In this document: piece after piece, positions 15,040-22,571 of the stretch
How the letters are laid out: each line of letters opens with the position of its first letter
How positions within the stretch are numbered: the stretch's first letter is position 1
Source of the DNA: a virus
Direction: 5' to 3' (one strand)
DNA: 64,000 bases
Virus record (IMG/VR): IMGVR_UViG_3300025849_000022
Location: 1-64,000 of that record
The notes under the pieces: generated by a model
Told to the model about the DNA's origin: nothing
Databases searched by the model: none
The model's input: only the letters and a program-made list of their open reading frames with translations
Position numbers and translations under genes: made by a program

Positions 15040-15446
15040 TATGCTGGTACCATTTCATATAATTTTTTTATTCGACATGGCATCATTGATTTTCTACCAA
15101 ATGTTACCGGAGTAACTGTGTCACCTATCGAAATAAAAGACATCGAACCAAATGAATTAAATAATAGTTGATTAGCAAAATTAATGTCCCAACATCTACT
15201 ATAAAATTCAATAATAACTCGTCTACCTCCATTCATTCTTAGTACAAGATGATCTTGTTTACTATTCCATGACCAACCTTTAATATGTCTTACATTAATA
15301 GTTTTGACTTGTACATCTTCTTTAGTAATAGCAACACCGTGTTCACTGTATCCTACTATATCATCAGCCATTGCCCATGCTACCCATAAAGGTAATGTGA
15401 CTAGAATTGTAAATTTAATAATATGTTTGTGAAAAAACTCTTCCAT
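15039..15446 (-). CDS. Probable exported protein (135 aa)
   Basis: The N-terminus has a hydrophobic segment (KFTILVTLPLWVAWAMA) followed by Asp-Asp, consistent with a signal peptide cleaved after AMA. The mature part holds two Cys (SRCWDIN, MMPCRIK) that could pair in the periplasm. Shape recalls small periplasmic domains, but no family is certain. Operon member downstream of the QueE gene. Confidence 0.6.
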   Translation of the reverse strand: MEEFFHKHIIKFTILVTLPLWVAWAMADDIVGYSEHGVAITKEDVQVKTINVRHIKGWSWNSKQDHLVLRMNGGRRVIIEFYSRCWDINFANQLLFNSFGSMSFISIGDTVTPVTFGRKSMMPCRIKKLYEMVPA

Positions 15447-15447
15447 T

Positions 15448-16338
15448 CTATTTTCCTATTGCGTTACCGTATATGTGTACGTGAACTCTGCTTGTATAAT
15501 TGTAGCCACGTTGTATGGCTTCGTCGGCTATACTTGCCTCTGTTTGTACTAGGCCTTCAAAGGTGCCGCCAACTCCCATAATCCATACAGGGAAGTTACA
15601 GCCGGCATCTCTAAATGCTTTAGTGTGTTCTTCAACTTCTCTCCAACTTTCATCTGTGCCATTTACCACATACTTCAATTGACCTACTGGACTTACTTCA
15701 GCATATCTGCCTATTACCTCAGGTTTAATTGCTTTCTTGTTCTTCTCACCAGCAGTACTCCACAGTTTAGGACTTAAACTCCAATACCATTCAGAACCAT
15801 TAGCCCATGCTGGATATTCACGTTGTATGTATTCAGCAAACTCATCTGTGATAGGCTTTGTGCCATTTGTTTCCACAGTAACATTCATAGGCTGATTGTT
15901 TCTGCGTTTGAACTCTTCTATGACATGCATCATGCCAGGTTGTGTGTTTTTAAGCATTGGCTCGCCGCCTGTAAACACCATGTGTGCGTTTTGTTGTGTA
16001 ACTGGGTGTACAAACTTACCATGCGGTAGTAGTGCTGTAAGTTCGTCTACAGCCTCGTCTACAGTCTTATCAGTAATCAAATGCTTATATTTCTTGCTCC
16101 AAGTATAACTGCTGTCACAACCTTTTTCAAACACAGGCAAATCAAATACATTAGTAATGTCTGTGATATCTAACTTCTCATATGGTAAATCATATGTGCT
16201 AGGATCAGTAGGATCGCTTTGACCAAAACCATTACATTGTAAATTGCATAGGAAGAATCTCATCCACAGACTAGGGATACCTACATACTGGCCTTCCCCT
16301 TGTGCTGAATAAAATGTTTCGCTATACTTTAATGTCAT
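15448..16338 (-). CDS. queE: QueE: 7-carboxy-7-deazaguanine synthase with split cluster motif
   Basis: Radical SAM enzyme that rearranges carboxy-tetrahydropterin into 7-carboxy-7-deazaguanine (CDG). N-terminal SETFYSAQGEGQYVGIPSLW is diagnostic, followed by FTGGEPML for SAM binding. The usual CX3CX2C-D-S-x-Y-T-W motif is broken: CNLQC (Cys31, Cys35) is followed by 38 residues and then GCDSSYTWSKKY (Cys74). The third cysteine thus appears displaced by an insertion rather than lost. At 296 aa it is longer than most QueE. TAATG overlap links it to folE upstream, giving a pathway operon. Confidence 0.9.
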   Translation of the reverse strand: MTLKYSETFYSAQGEGQYVGIPSLWMRFFLCNLQCNGFGQSDPTDPSTYDLPYEKLDITDITNVFDLPVFEKGCDSSYTWSKKYKHLITDKTVDEAVDELTALLPHGKFVHPVTQQNAHMVFTGGEPMLKNTQPGMMHVIEEFKRRNNQPMNVTVETNGTKPITDEFAEYIQREYPAWANGSEWYWSLSPKLWSTAGEKNKKAIKPEVIGRYAEVSPVGQLKYVVNGTDESWREVEEHTKAFRDAGCNFPVWIMGVGGTFEGLVQTEASIADEAIQRGYNYTSRVHVHIYGNAIGK

Positions 16339-17027
16339 TACTTATCGCAAGAATATTGTTGTTGTAATTTGATGTTGTCCATAAACTCTTTCTTTGTACC
16401 TGCGTCATCTTTGAACGCACCTTTAAGAACAGTTGTTTGTGTAAGACTGCTATGTGCCTTAACACCTCTGTTCTCTACACAACCGTGTGTGGCTTGTACA
16501 TAAACACCTAAGTGCTCGGCACCAGTTGCCTTTTGTATTTCTCTAACAATGTCGTTAGCAAGTTCTTCTTGAAGTGTTCCACGCATAGCACACCATTGTG
16601 CAATTCTTGTGTACTTGCTTAATCCAATTAGTTTGTCTGCGGCAATAATACCAATGTATGCTACACCTCTAACAATCTGGTGATGATGTGAACACATACT
16701 TGTAAGTTCACTACGCACTACTAACATGCCTTCGTATCTATCGTCACTATCATTAGGGAAAGCCGTTGCGGCTGGTATAGGTTCATACCTGCCACTCATC
16801 AGTTCATTGATATACATCTTAGCAAGACGTCTGCCTGTGTTATTACTGTTAGGGTCGTTCTCAATGTCAATAACTAGACCATCTAACACGGCTTCAAACT
16901 TAGGTGTAAGTTCATCAATCAGTTGTTGCTTCTCACCTTCTTTAATATGTGCTGAGATATTATCTCCTGCCCAAAACCTATCGCCGGCTTCCTGTAGCCT
17001 TTGTTTAATTGTATCACTAACTGCCAT
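16338..17027 (-). CDS. folE: GTP cyclohydrolase I (FolE)
   Basis: Converts GTP to dihydroneopterin triphosphate, the first step of both folate and 7-deazaguanine synthesis. Zinc ligands are visible as Cys112 and His115 (MCSHHHQ) and Cys183 (THGCVENRGV), almost the same numbering as E. coli FolE. GLSKYTRIAQ and the closing SSLTQTTVLKGAF also match. At 229 aa it is full length. Coupled to queE, and with the QueD-like gene at 20957 and the DpdA-like gene at 24529, it points to DNA modification rather than folate. Confidence 0.92.
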   Translation of the reverse strand: MAVSDTIKQRLQEAGDRFWAGDNISAHIKEGEKQQLIDELTPKFEAVLDGLVIDIENDPNSNNTGRRLAKMYINELMSGRYEPIPAATAFPNDSDDRYEGMLVVRSELTSMCSHHHQIVRGVAYIGIIAADKLIGLSKYTRIAQWCAMRGTLQEELANDIVREIQKATGAEHLGVYVQATHGCVENRGVKAHSSLTQTTVLKGAFKDDAGTKKEFMDNIKLQQQYSCDK

Positions 17028-17217
17028 CTTCTAACTCCTTAATTTGTTCCTTCAGTTCTTCAATTTCTCTTTTAAGATTAAGTTTCTCAATCTTTTCGTT
17101 TGCTAATACTGTATCATCCATATGATGATCGTAATCATCAGCAATTTTTTTATCTAACTCTCTGTGTCTTGTTTCTAAGACTTTAAGATGATTGCTCAGG
17201 CTTTTTAATGTACTCAT
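17017..17217 (-). CDS. DUF465/YdcH-like coiled-coil protein (66 aa)
   Basis: Almost entirely helical and charged. HRELDKKIADDYDHHMDDTVLANEKIEKLNLKREIEELKEQ has the heptad pattern and the HxxLDxxI/LKxxKLxLKDEI look of the DUF465 (YdcH) family. Function of that family is unknown. Overlaps folE by 11 bases and the 64-aa gene upstream by 35. Confidence 0.6.
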   Translation of the reverse strand: MSTLKSLSNHLKVLETRHRELDKKIADDYDHHMDDTVLANEKIEKLNLKREIEELKEQIKELEDGS

Positions 17218-17377
17218 TGTCGTCCCTCAAAATTCCATTTTCCCAATTCTCTGCTACGTCTTGTGCATAGTGAATTGATTTATCTCTAACATCAATCTTA
17301 CCAAATGCATTACCGTTCTTTAACAGATGTACTATATAACCAGTACCATCAATGTTTACTATTTCTGCTGTTCTCAT
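17183..17377 (-). CDS. Small hypothetical protein (64 aa)
   Basis: Start set at MRTAEIVNID (17377), whose ATGA overlaps the stop of the phosphoribosyltransferase; a GTG 9 bases upstream is an alternative. Short beta-rich N-terminal half (GYIVHLLKNGNAFGKIDV). Unknown function. Confidence 0.58.
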   Translation of the reverse strand: MRTAEIVNIDGTGYIVHLLKNGNAFGKIDVRDKSIHYAQDVAENWENGILRDDNEYIKKPEQSS

Positions 17378-17862
17378 CTCCACCACTCCTCATACGGAAA
17401 CACTATCCAACGTTCTTGATCTGGTAATACATTATTAGCAGTAAATTCAACGTTATTAAAACTACTAGATTCTTTATCAAACAATGTAGAAAACATAATA
17501 TCTTGATGTGCATGTTGCATCATGTTGCTATTATCTGCTACATAGTTTCTGATAACATTGTCAATACCTTGTAGTGTTGTTCCTGTATCATTAATATCAT
17601 CTACGACTAAAACACGTTTATCATTGTATTTAGATAAAATGTGTCTTAATGTCTCTGAATCTTCGATTGCTCCGTCTCTTGTTTGCCATCTGAATGCTTC
17701 GAATGGCACTTCAAAGTAATGACTCATCATTACTCCAAACGGATATGCTCCTCTACCGGGACCAATAATAACTTCAGGCTTGTAACTTTCGTGTGCCATT
17801 TCTCGCACAATAATTCTACAATCTCTGTTTAAATCGTCCCAACTATAATATAGTTTTTCCAT
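17374..17862 (-). CDS. Purine-type phosphoribosyltransferase (162 aa)
   Basis: Type I phosphoribosyltransferase fold with the PRPP motif VLVVDDINDTGTTLQ (about 84-98) and the early PEVIIGPGRGAYPFG segment that binds pyrophosphate. The C-terminal RWIVFPYEEW recalls xanthine/guanine phosphoribosyltransferases. Probably salvages a purine base to its nucleotide; a link to deazaguanine salvage is possible because folE and queE follow. The start codon lies exactly 6 bases after the TATAAT of a consensus promoter, and no Shine-Dalgarno is present, so the mRNA is predicted leaderless. Confidence 0.85.
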   Translation of the reverse strand: MEKLYYSWDDLNRDCRIIVREMAHESYKPEVIIGPGRGAYPFGVMMSHYFEVPFEAFRWQTRDGAIEDSETLRHILSKYNDKRVLVVDDINDTGTTLQGIDNVIRNYVADNSNMMQHAHQDIMFSTLFDKESSSFNNVEFTANNVLPDQERWIVFPYEEWWR

Positions 17863-17868
17863 GCTTTT

Positions 17869-17897
17869 ATTATACCACTTTTTCTGGTTGAAGTCAA
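17869..17897 (-). promoter_or_regulatory. Sigma70 promoter, predicted leaderless start, -35 palindrome
   Basis: Reading minus: TTGACT, 17 bp, TATAAT, then 6 bases to the ATG at 17862. The -35 sits in a perfect inverted repeat GGTTGA-CT-TCAACC (17886-17899), a candidate operator. Confidence 0.85.
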
Positions 17898-17898
17898 C

Positions 17899-18471
17899 CT
17901 ATCTTTCAAAATCATTTTCTAATAGGATAAATTCTACTTTATCAAAATCATTTAAGTTAATTTTAGCGGCTTCTTCAACTATGTTTCTCTTAGTAAACTC
18001 TAAAAACAATTTAAGTTCTTTATAGAAACCAGCATCTAATACAGGATTTAACACATCGCTATCTCCTGATATATTATATGTTTCGTCAAGTAACTTATTG
18101 CTTAGTTTTAAAACAACACCAAATGTCATTTTAAGACCGTCTGCCAGCATATCATCAAAGTCAGTTAGTTTCTTATATTTAAAAATATATCTGTTTAACA
18201 TTCTTAAGTAAAATTCTGCAGATATCTCGTCAAGTTGCACTGATATTTTATCAGTATCAAATTCAACTGCTTTGAACACAGATAAATGACTTTGGTCAAA
18301 ATCTACGTTATTGCAAAAGAAATGTATAACATCTATTATTTCCTTGTCGGTTATAGGAAATTTCTTTTTAATTAAATTTAACTCATCGCCTTTACCGATC
18401 GCACCCACAACTGCCATAACTGGGGTGCCTGTTCTATTAATAACATTTACAGATTTACGTTTTCCTATCAT
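17899..18471 (-). CDS. Hypothetical protein (190 aa)
   Basis: A soluble, mainly helical 190-residue protein (MIGKRKSVNVINRTGTPVMA). It is joined to galE upstream by ATGA overlap and its TAG stop abuts the next promoter. Repeated Asp/Phe/Leu patterns (FDDMLADGLKMTFGVVLKLSNKLL) suggest a helical bundle. No family recognised. Confidence 0.65.
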   Translation of the reverse strand: MIGKRKSVNVINRTGTPVMAVVGAIGKGDELNLIKKKFPITDKEIIDVIHFFCNNVDFDQSHLSVFKAVEFDTDKISVQLDEISAEFYLRMLNRYIFKYKKLTDFDDMLADGLKMTFGVVLKLSNKLLDETYNISGDSDVLNPVLDAGFYKELKLFLEFTKRNIVEEAAKINLNDFDKVEFILLENDFER

Positions 18472-19463
18472 TTATTCTTAATAACCTTATTTTTATTGTC
18501 TACCCAAAACTTAGAATGTGCAAACATATCATCTAATGAATATGTTGGTTCCCAATCTAATAATGTTTTGGCTTTAGAAATATCTCCACATAAGTACGAT
18601 GGGTCTCCTGCTCTTCTAGGACCTACTTCATATTTTAAACTTTTTCCAACAACGTTTTGTGCTGAAATTATTAAATCATGAATACTAAATCCTGTACCAG
18701 AGCCTAAGTTTACAATACCACTTTCACCGTCATTGCTTAAATGCTCTACTGCTTTTAGTTTAGCATTTGCTATGTCTTGTATATGACAGTAATCTCTAAT
18801 GCAAGTACCGTCTTTAGTATCGTAATCATCGCCACAAATATTAAATACCTCGTCATTTGTAATTTTATCAATAATGATAGGCATTACATGAGTTGCTGGT
18901 TCTTGTGTATAACCATTTTTACCTTCTGGGTCTGCACCAGCGGCATTAAAATATCTTGTACTGATATAATTTAACCCGTATGCTTTGCTGTAATCTTCTA
19001 ACATAAGTTCTGTCATGTACTTACTCATTGCATACGGACTCATTGGCATTGGTGTAAGAGTCTCAGCAAATGGTTCTCTGCTTTCTCTTTCACCATACAC
19101 ACTACTAGAACCGCTAAAGATAAAGTTCTTAACTCCTGCTTTAACACACATATCTAGTAATGTTTGAGTGCCTGACACATTATTTTTATAATACTTGCCA
19201 GGATCAATTATACTATCAGGAACAACATGGCTTGCCGCTAAATGAATAACCGCTTGTGGTTTCATCATTTCTAATATGCCTGCCGTAGTTGTAGCCTGAA
19301 ATTCATGTGGAAATAAAGTAGCACCTTCTGGTAATGCCCACTTCCTACTCGTATTGGAATCTATAACAATTACGTCATATCCATTGTTAGCAAAAGTTTT
19401 ACTTACCTGTGCACCAATAAAACCAAGACCACCTGTAATAACAACTGTTGGTTTTTCACTCAT
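18468..19463 (-). CDS. galE: UDP-glucose 4-epimerase-like SDR (331 aa)
   Basis: Extended short-chain dehydrogenase with the NAD motif TGGLGFIGAQ (11-20), a SGSSSVYG segment and the catalytic YAMSK. RYFNAAGADPEG and the CIRDYCHIQDIANA segment are characteristic of GalE. Interconverts UDP-glucose and UDP-galactose, providing sugar donors. The glycosyltransferase-like gene at 22564 and the UDP-sugar dehydrogenase-like gene at 52079 may use the same pool. Full length. Confidence 0.88.
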   Translation of the reverse strand: MSEKPTVVITGGLGFIGAQVSKTFANNGYDVIVIDSNTSRKWALPEGATLFPHEFQATTTAGILEMMKPQAVIHLAASHVVPDSIIDPGKYYKNNVSGTQTLLDMCVKAGVKNFIFSGSSSVYGERESREPFAETLTPMPMSPYAMSKYMTELMLEDYSKAYGLNYISTRYFNAAGADPEGKNGYTQEPATHVMPIIIDKITNDEVFNICGDDYDTKDGTCIRDYCHIQDIANAKLKAVEHLSNDGESGIVNLGSGTGFSIHDLIISAQNVVGKSLKYEVGPRRAGDPSYLCGDISKAKTLLDWEPTYSLDDMFAHSKFWVDNKNKVIKNK

Positions 19464-19620
19464 CTTTATTTTCCTCCTTTGGATCTAGTAATCCTCCCCA
19501 ATCTTCTACCTCATCAACAACATCTGTTAAAGATCCTGCTGGTTTGGAGTTAGTAGGTTGAATTACTGTTTCCTTGTTTCCTCTCTTTTCAGTGAAAGGA
19601 ATACGTTTAATGTTAGGCAT
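19456..19620 (-). CDS. Small acidic hypothetical protein (54 aa)
   Basis: Start at MPNIKRIPFTEKRG (19620), with a GTG alternative upstream. Basic start, acidic end (WGGLLDPKEENKDE). Overlaps both neighbours by 8 bases. Unknown function. Confidence 0.58.
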   Translation of the reverse strand: MPNIKRIPFTEKRGNKETVIQPTNSKPAGSLTDVVDEVEDWGGLLDPKEENKDE

Positions 19621-19795
19621 TATTTTTTGCGTCTTGAATCTCACCTCTTCTAACTTTCGCTAGTTTAGTAATTTCCATTAATGCCTTCCTTGCTCTTGTT
19701 GCCGATGCTTTTACGCCTTGGCCTTCTTTAAATTTTTCGTTTTCACTTACATACTCTTCAAAGAGTGCTTTGATTTTTAAATGTGTCTCTGTCAT
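19613..19795 (-). CDS. Histone H1-like Hc1-type protein (60 aa)
   Basis: Helical, Lys/Arg-rich. The pattern KIKALFEEYVSENEKFKEGQGVKASATRARKALMEI followed by KLAKVRRGEIQDAKN matches the short Hc1-like histone family (xRxRKxLxEIxKLAxxxRxEIQxAK). Such proteins bind DNA non-specifically and compact nucleoids. In a phage it could coat or compact DNA, or interfere with host chromatin. GGAG lies upstream of the ATG. Confidence 0.6.
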   Translation of the reverse strand: MTETHLKIKALFEEYVSENEKFKEGQGVKASATRARKALMEITKLAKVRRGEIQDAKNNA

Positions 19796-19804
19796 AATTA
19801 TCTC

Positions 19805-20395
19805 CTATATGTTTTTAAATTGTACAGATTTAATTAAATCGTAATCGGCTCTATATGCCTGCCTAACTACTGATTCATTAACGTTATTAACAATATCTAT
19901 TGATTGCATCAAACGTTTTGTTGCGTCAATGTTGAAACCATATTCATCATTGATTTGATTATAAATATTTTTGTTATAATAAAAATAATCTATGATAGGA
20001 TTGGCATTATATTTTTTTATAATGTCAAACATATCGATTAAAAAACTTTTTTGTGGCTTAAAATGAGCATCATTAGATTCTAAATAAAATCCTTCATCAC
20101 TAAAATTAAAAGTAACATAGTTTGTTTGAGGCTCTACCTCTCTCCAACCTAAGTACATATTAACAGTACTGATAAATCTTTCTATTGGATCTCTTAAAAT
20201 CACTATAAACCTACTTGGGCATTTTTTTTCTTCCCATAATGTAATTCTAGACCAATCATTGTTTGTTTTCTCATGATCTCTAATTATACTTGTAGCACAC
20301 TTAGGTACTAACAAGAATGCAATGTCCTCTTTTGCGTTGTATACACAGTCGCCTGGCATACAGTTTGTATATTTGTTATCAACTGATGTTTCCAT
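19805..20395 (-). CDS. Small sulfotransferase-like protein (196 aa), paralog A
   Basis: Contains a PAPS-loop-like LVPKCATSIIRDH near residues 29-41 and a 3'-phosphate motif FIVILRDPIERFISTVNMYL near 63-82. It is clearly related to the neighbour at 20379 (same RDPxERFIS-VNMYL block, same AHF...F motif). Both are shorter than typical sulfotransferases, so acceptor-binding parts may be reduced. It starts inside the end of paralog B. Acceptor unknown. Confidence 0.65.
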   Translation of the reverse strand: METSVDNKYTNCMPGDCVYNAKEDIAFLLVPKCATSIIRDHEKTNNDWSRITLWEEKKCPSRFIVILRDPIERFISTVNMYLGWREVEPQTNYVTFNFSDEGFYLESNDAHFKPQKSFLIDMFDIIKKYNANPIIDYFYYNKNIYNQINDEYGFNIDATKRLMQSIDIVNNVNESVVRQAYRADYDLIKSVQFKNI

Positions 20396-20960
20396 TATCT
20401 ACCTTATTGATGAACTTTACAGAATCAATTAAATCATAATCTTCTTTATAAACATCTTTAACAATGTTAATATCAACACCGGTTACTATTTTACCGAATT
20501 GATTCACGTGACTAGGTTCCATATTTAAATTATAATGACTATTTAAATCACCAATTATATCTTTGTTTAGCCAAAAGAAATCAATTTTATTATAATCTAA
20601 TCCTTCTAAAAAAGTATTCTGCGAAAAAAAATGTGCATTGTTGCTTTTAAATATACTATGCTTGTTATCTTCTTTTCTAATATCTACATAATTAGAATAA
20701 CTTGAAAAATTTCTATTATGCAAATACATATTTACAGCACTTATAAATCGTTCTACTGGATCTCTTAGTATCACACAAAATTTATCTATGTTAAAATCCT
20801 TTAGGATTACTTCAGTTTTATTAGTTATTGGTTTTAATGCACGTCTTATTGACGATGAAGCATTCTTTGGTAAATGTAAAATACCAAGACTTCTATTTTC
20901 TATATAAGCACCGCTGTATAGCGGATGTACAGAACCATTAATACCAATTACACTATTCAT
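20379..20960 (-). CDS. Small sulfotransferase-like protein (193 aa), paralog B
   Basis: Has LHLPKNASSSIRRAL as a PAPS-type loop near 28-42 and FCVILRDPVERFISAVNMYL. Tandem duplicate of the gene at 19805. Its start overlaps the stop of the QueD-like gene upstream, so it is expressed with 7-deazaguanine synthesis. AT-rich and Asn-rich compared with neighbours, suggesting rapid divergence. Enzymatic activity unproven. Confidence 0.65.
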   Translation of the reverse strand: MNSVIGINGSVHPLYSGAYIENRSLGILHLPKNASSSIRRALKPITNKTEVILKDFNIDKFCVILRDPVERFISAVNMYLHNRNFSSYSNYVDIRKEDNKHSIFKSNNAHFFSQNTFLEGLDYNKIDFFWLNKDIIGDLNSHYNLNMEPSHVNQFGKIVTGVDINIVKDVYKEDYDLIDSVKFINKVDNGNIS

Positions 20961-21394
20961 TTCAACAAATTATCAAATACATCGTCTATTGCGTCTGTAT
21001 CTCCAAAGTATGGACCATCCATATCTTCAACTGGATACTCCATTTCGCAACCGTTTTCGTTATCTTCGGCTACTGAAATCTTTATGTAACGACCTGGATA
21101 TTCATCATTGATCGCTTCAAACAAATCATCTGCTATCATCTCGCAGGACTTGTTATTAAGTTGGATTATATCTTCTTTGTATAAGTTCTCCAACCATCTT
21201 TTAAACTGTATAAACTCTATATCTCTATCGTCATGAAACACTTCAATCCACACTTTAAAGTGGAAGATGTGTCTGTGAGGATAGCCTAAAAAACTAACAT
21301 CATACTCATCGCCTGTTGCTAGATTAGGATCTTCTAATGCCGCAGGATACTTATGTATACCTTCTTTACTAAATGTTACCCAAATACTTCTCAT
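20957..21394 (-). CDS. QueD-like (6-carboxytetrahydropterin synthase family) protein
   Basis: Divergent member of the QueD/PTPS fold. HxH-type ligands occur in GYPHRHIFHFKVWIEVFH (His40, His42, His45), a central DIEFIQFKRWLE matches the vMDFxxLK strand-helix, NKSCEMIADDLFEAI matches the PTxExxA helix, and ISVAEDNENG matches the final strand with its Glu. No Cys is present where the QueD catalytic Cys usually lies. In the pathway QueD turns dihydroneopterin triphosphate into carboxytetrahydropterin for QueE. Location between queE/folE and dpdA supports the call. Confidence 0.55.
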   Translation of the reverse strand: MRSIWVTFSKEGIHKYPAALEDPNLATGDEYDVSFLGYPHRHIFHFKVWIEVFHDDRDIEFIQFKRWLENLYKEDIIQLNNKSCEMIADDLFEAINDEYPGRYIKISVAEDNENGCEMEYPVEDMDGPYFGDTDAIDDVFDNLLK

Positions 21395-21411
21395 ATTATC
21401 CTCACTCTCAC

Positions 21412-21609
21412 TTATCTGATGTTACTTGCTTGTGGTCCTTTCGCACCTTGCTCAACATCAAATGTTACTTCTTGGTTCTCTGATAGAGATTTATATCCCT
21501 CACCTTGTATTGCTGTATGATGTGCAAACACATCTTTACTGCCGTCGTCTGGTGTGATAAATCCAAAACCTTTGCTGGTATCAAACCATTTTACTTTTCC
21601 TGTCGCCAT
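21412..21609 (-). CDS. Cold-shock protein (CspA family)
   Basis: 65-residue single cold-shock domain with RNP-1 KGFGFI (14-19) and RNP-2 VFAHH (27-31). Binds single-stranded RNA/DNA and melts RNA structure. GAGGAAG precedes the ATG. Typical length of 65-70 aa. It may act as an RNA chaperone for phage transcripts. About 100 bases upstream hold only a possible 31-codon GTG ORF, not claimed. Confidence 0.93.
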   Translation of the reverse strand: MATGKVKWFDTSKGFGFITPDDGSKDVFAHHTAIQGEGYKSLSENQEVTFDVEQGAKGPQASNIR

Positions 21610-21711
21610 TCTTTCTTCCTCGTTATGAAGTATTACCTTCGTTGTTTAATTCTAAAGGTACTTCCTTCAAAACTACATGTCCAATTGGACTATGTTCTTT
21701 AATTACTATTA

Positions 21712-22374
21712 TTACCACTTAACACCTATTGTAACACTTAATACATTATTGTTAACCGGGTCTTCAGTGTATGTATTACTAAATCCCAGCGACACTTTAT
21801 CATTTAAACTGTAATTGATTGCTGTTTCATTACGCAAATATGTATCTGTTCCAGTTTCATTAAGTAGTTTGTTGGTAATATTTAAACTGTCATTTAGTTT
21901 ATAAAATATCCATAAACTATTTCTAAGTATTGCTTCGTCCACTTCATCAGTAGTTAAGTATGCAACTGACGTTTCGTGACTTATTTTCCAATTGTCATTT
22001 CTAAAAACTTTTATACCAAGGCCACCACCAGTTACTATTCTATCTCCAGATGCTCTTAATTTATCACTGTCATAACTTGTTACACTGAATGCATAATACT
22101 TAGATGTGATGTCTTTATTTGCTTTACCAATTATGCTAAACTTATCCATTTTAACTACATCTTCTTGTTCTTTGTAAACATAGTCAGTTTCAACTACATA
22201 GTCAATAATAGGATTATCCCACTCGTGATCTACACTGAATTTTAATGTAGTTGTATCACTATTAATCTGTGTCCAACCAAACTTGGCATTGCCTGTTGCA
22301 TTTGCTGGTAACGTTATCAGCAATAATCCTATTGCTAAAATAAAAAATAATACAGCCTTTTTAATGTTACTCAT
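21712..22374 (-). CDS. DUF481-type outer-membrane beta-barrel protein (220 aa)
   Basis: Signal peptide of a classic form (MSNIKKAVLFFILAIGLLLITLPANA) is followed by alternating beta-strands of a small barrel. Segments such as TYLRNETAINYSLNDKVSLGF and a final SVTIGVKW with terminal aromatic residue fit the DUF481/YdiY family and outer-membrane insertion. It would be placed in the host outer membrane, possibly as a superinfection block or envelope modifier. Implies a Gram-negative host. Coupled by ATGA to the small membrane protein upstream. Confidence 0.7.
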   Translation of the reverse strand: MSNIKKAVLFFILAIGLLLITLPANATGNAKFGWTQINSDTTTLKFSVDHEWDNPIIDYVVETDYVYKEQEDVVKMDKFSIIGKANKDITSKYYAFSVTSYDSDKLRASGDRIVTGGGLGIKVFRNDNWKISHETSVAYLTTDEVDEAILRNSLWIFYKLNDSLNITNKLLNETGTDTYLRNETAINYSLNDKVSLGFSNTYTEDPVNNNVLSVTIGVKW

Positions 22375-22571
22375 TGTGAATCCTTTCTTAATACTTCTTG
22401 TCTAGTAGTACCCATTTCTTTTAATTTTTCATCTATATCAAAGTCATAATATTCACCAGTATACTTTCTTAGAATACTTCTTTCACTTAACATAACACTA
22501 CTAATCCAACAGCCATATGCCATGAAGCAAAGAAATACTATACCAAATGCTATCTGGATAATCTCAATCAT
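22371..22571 (-). CDS. Small single-span membrane protein (66 aa)
   Basis: Residues 4-29 (IIQIAFGIVFLCFMAYGCWISSVML) form one membrane helix, followed by a charged cytoplasmic-looking tail. Joined to the glycosyltransferase-like gene upstream and to the DUF481 gene downstream by overlaps. Function unknown; an envelope role fits the neighbourhood. Confidence 0.6.
   Translation of the reverse strand: MIEIIQIAFGIVFLCFMAYGCWISSVMLSERSILRKYTGEYYDFDIDEKLKEMGTTRQEVLRKDSQ

Noticed and set aside
21610-21711. 31-codon GTG-start frame between the DUF481 and CspA genes
   Set aside because: No ribosome site and too short to judge; left as non-coding leader for cspA.
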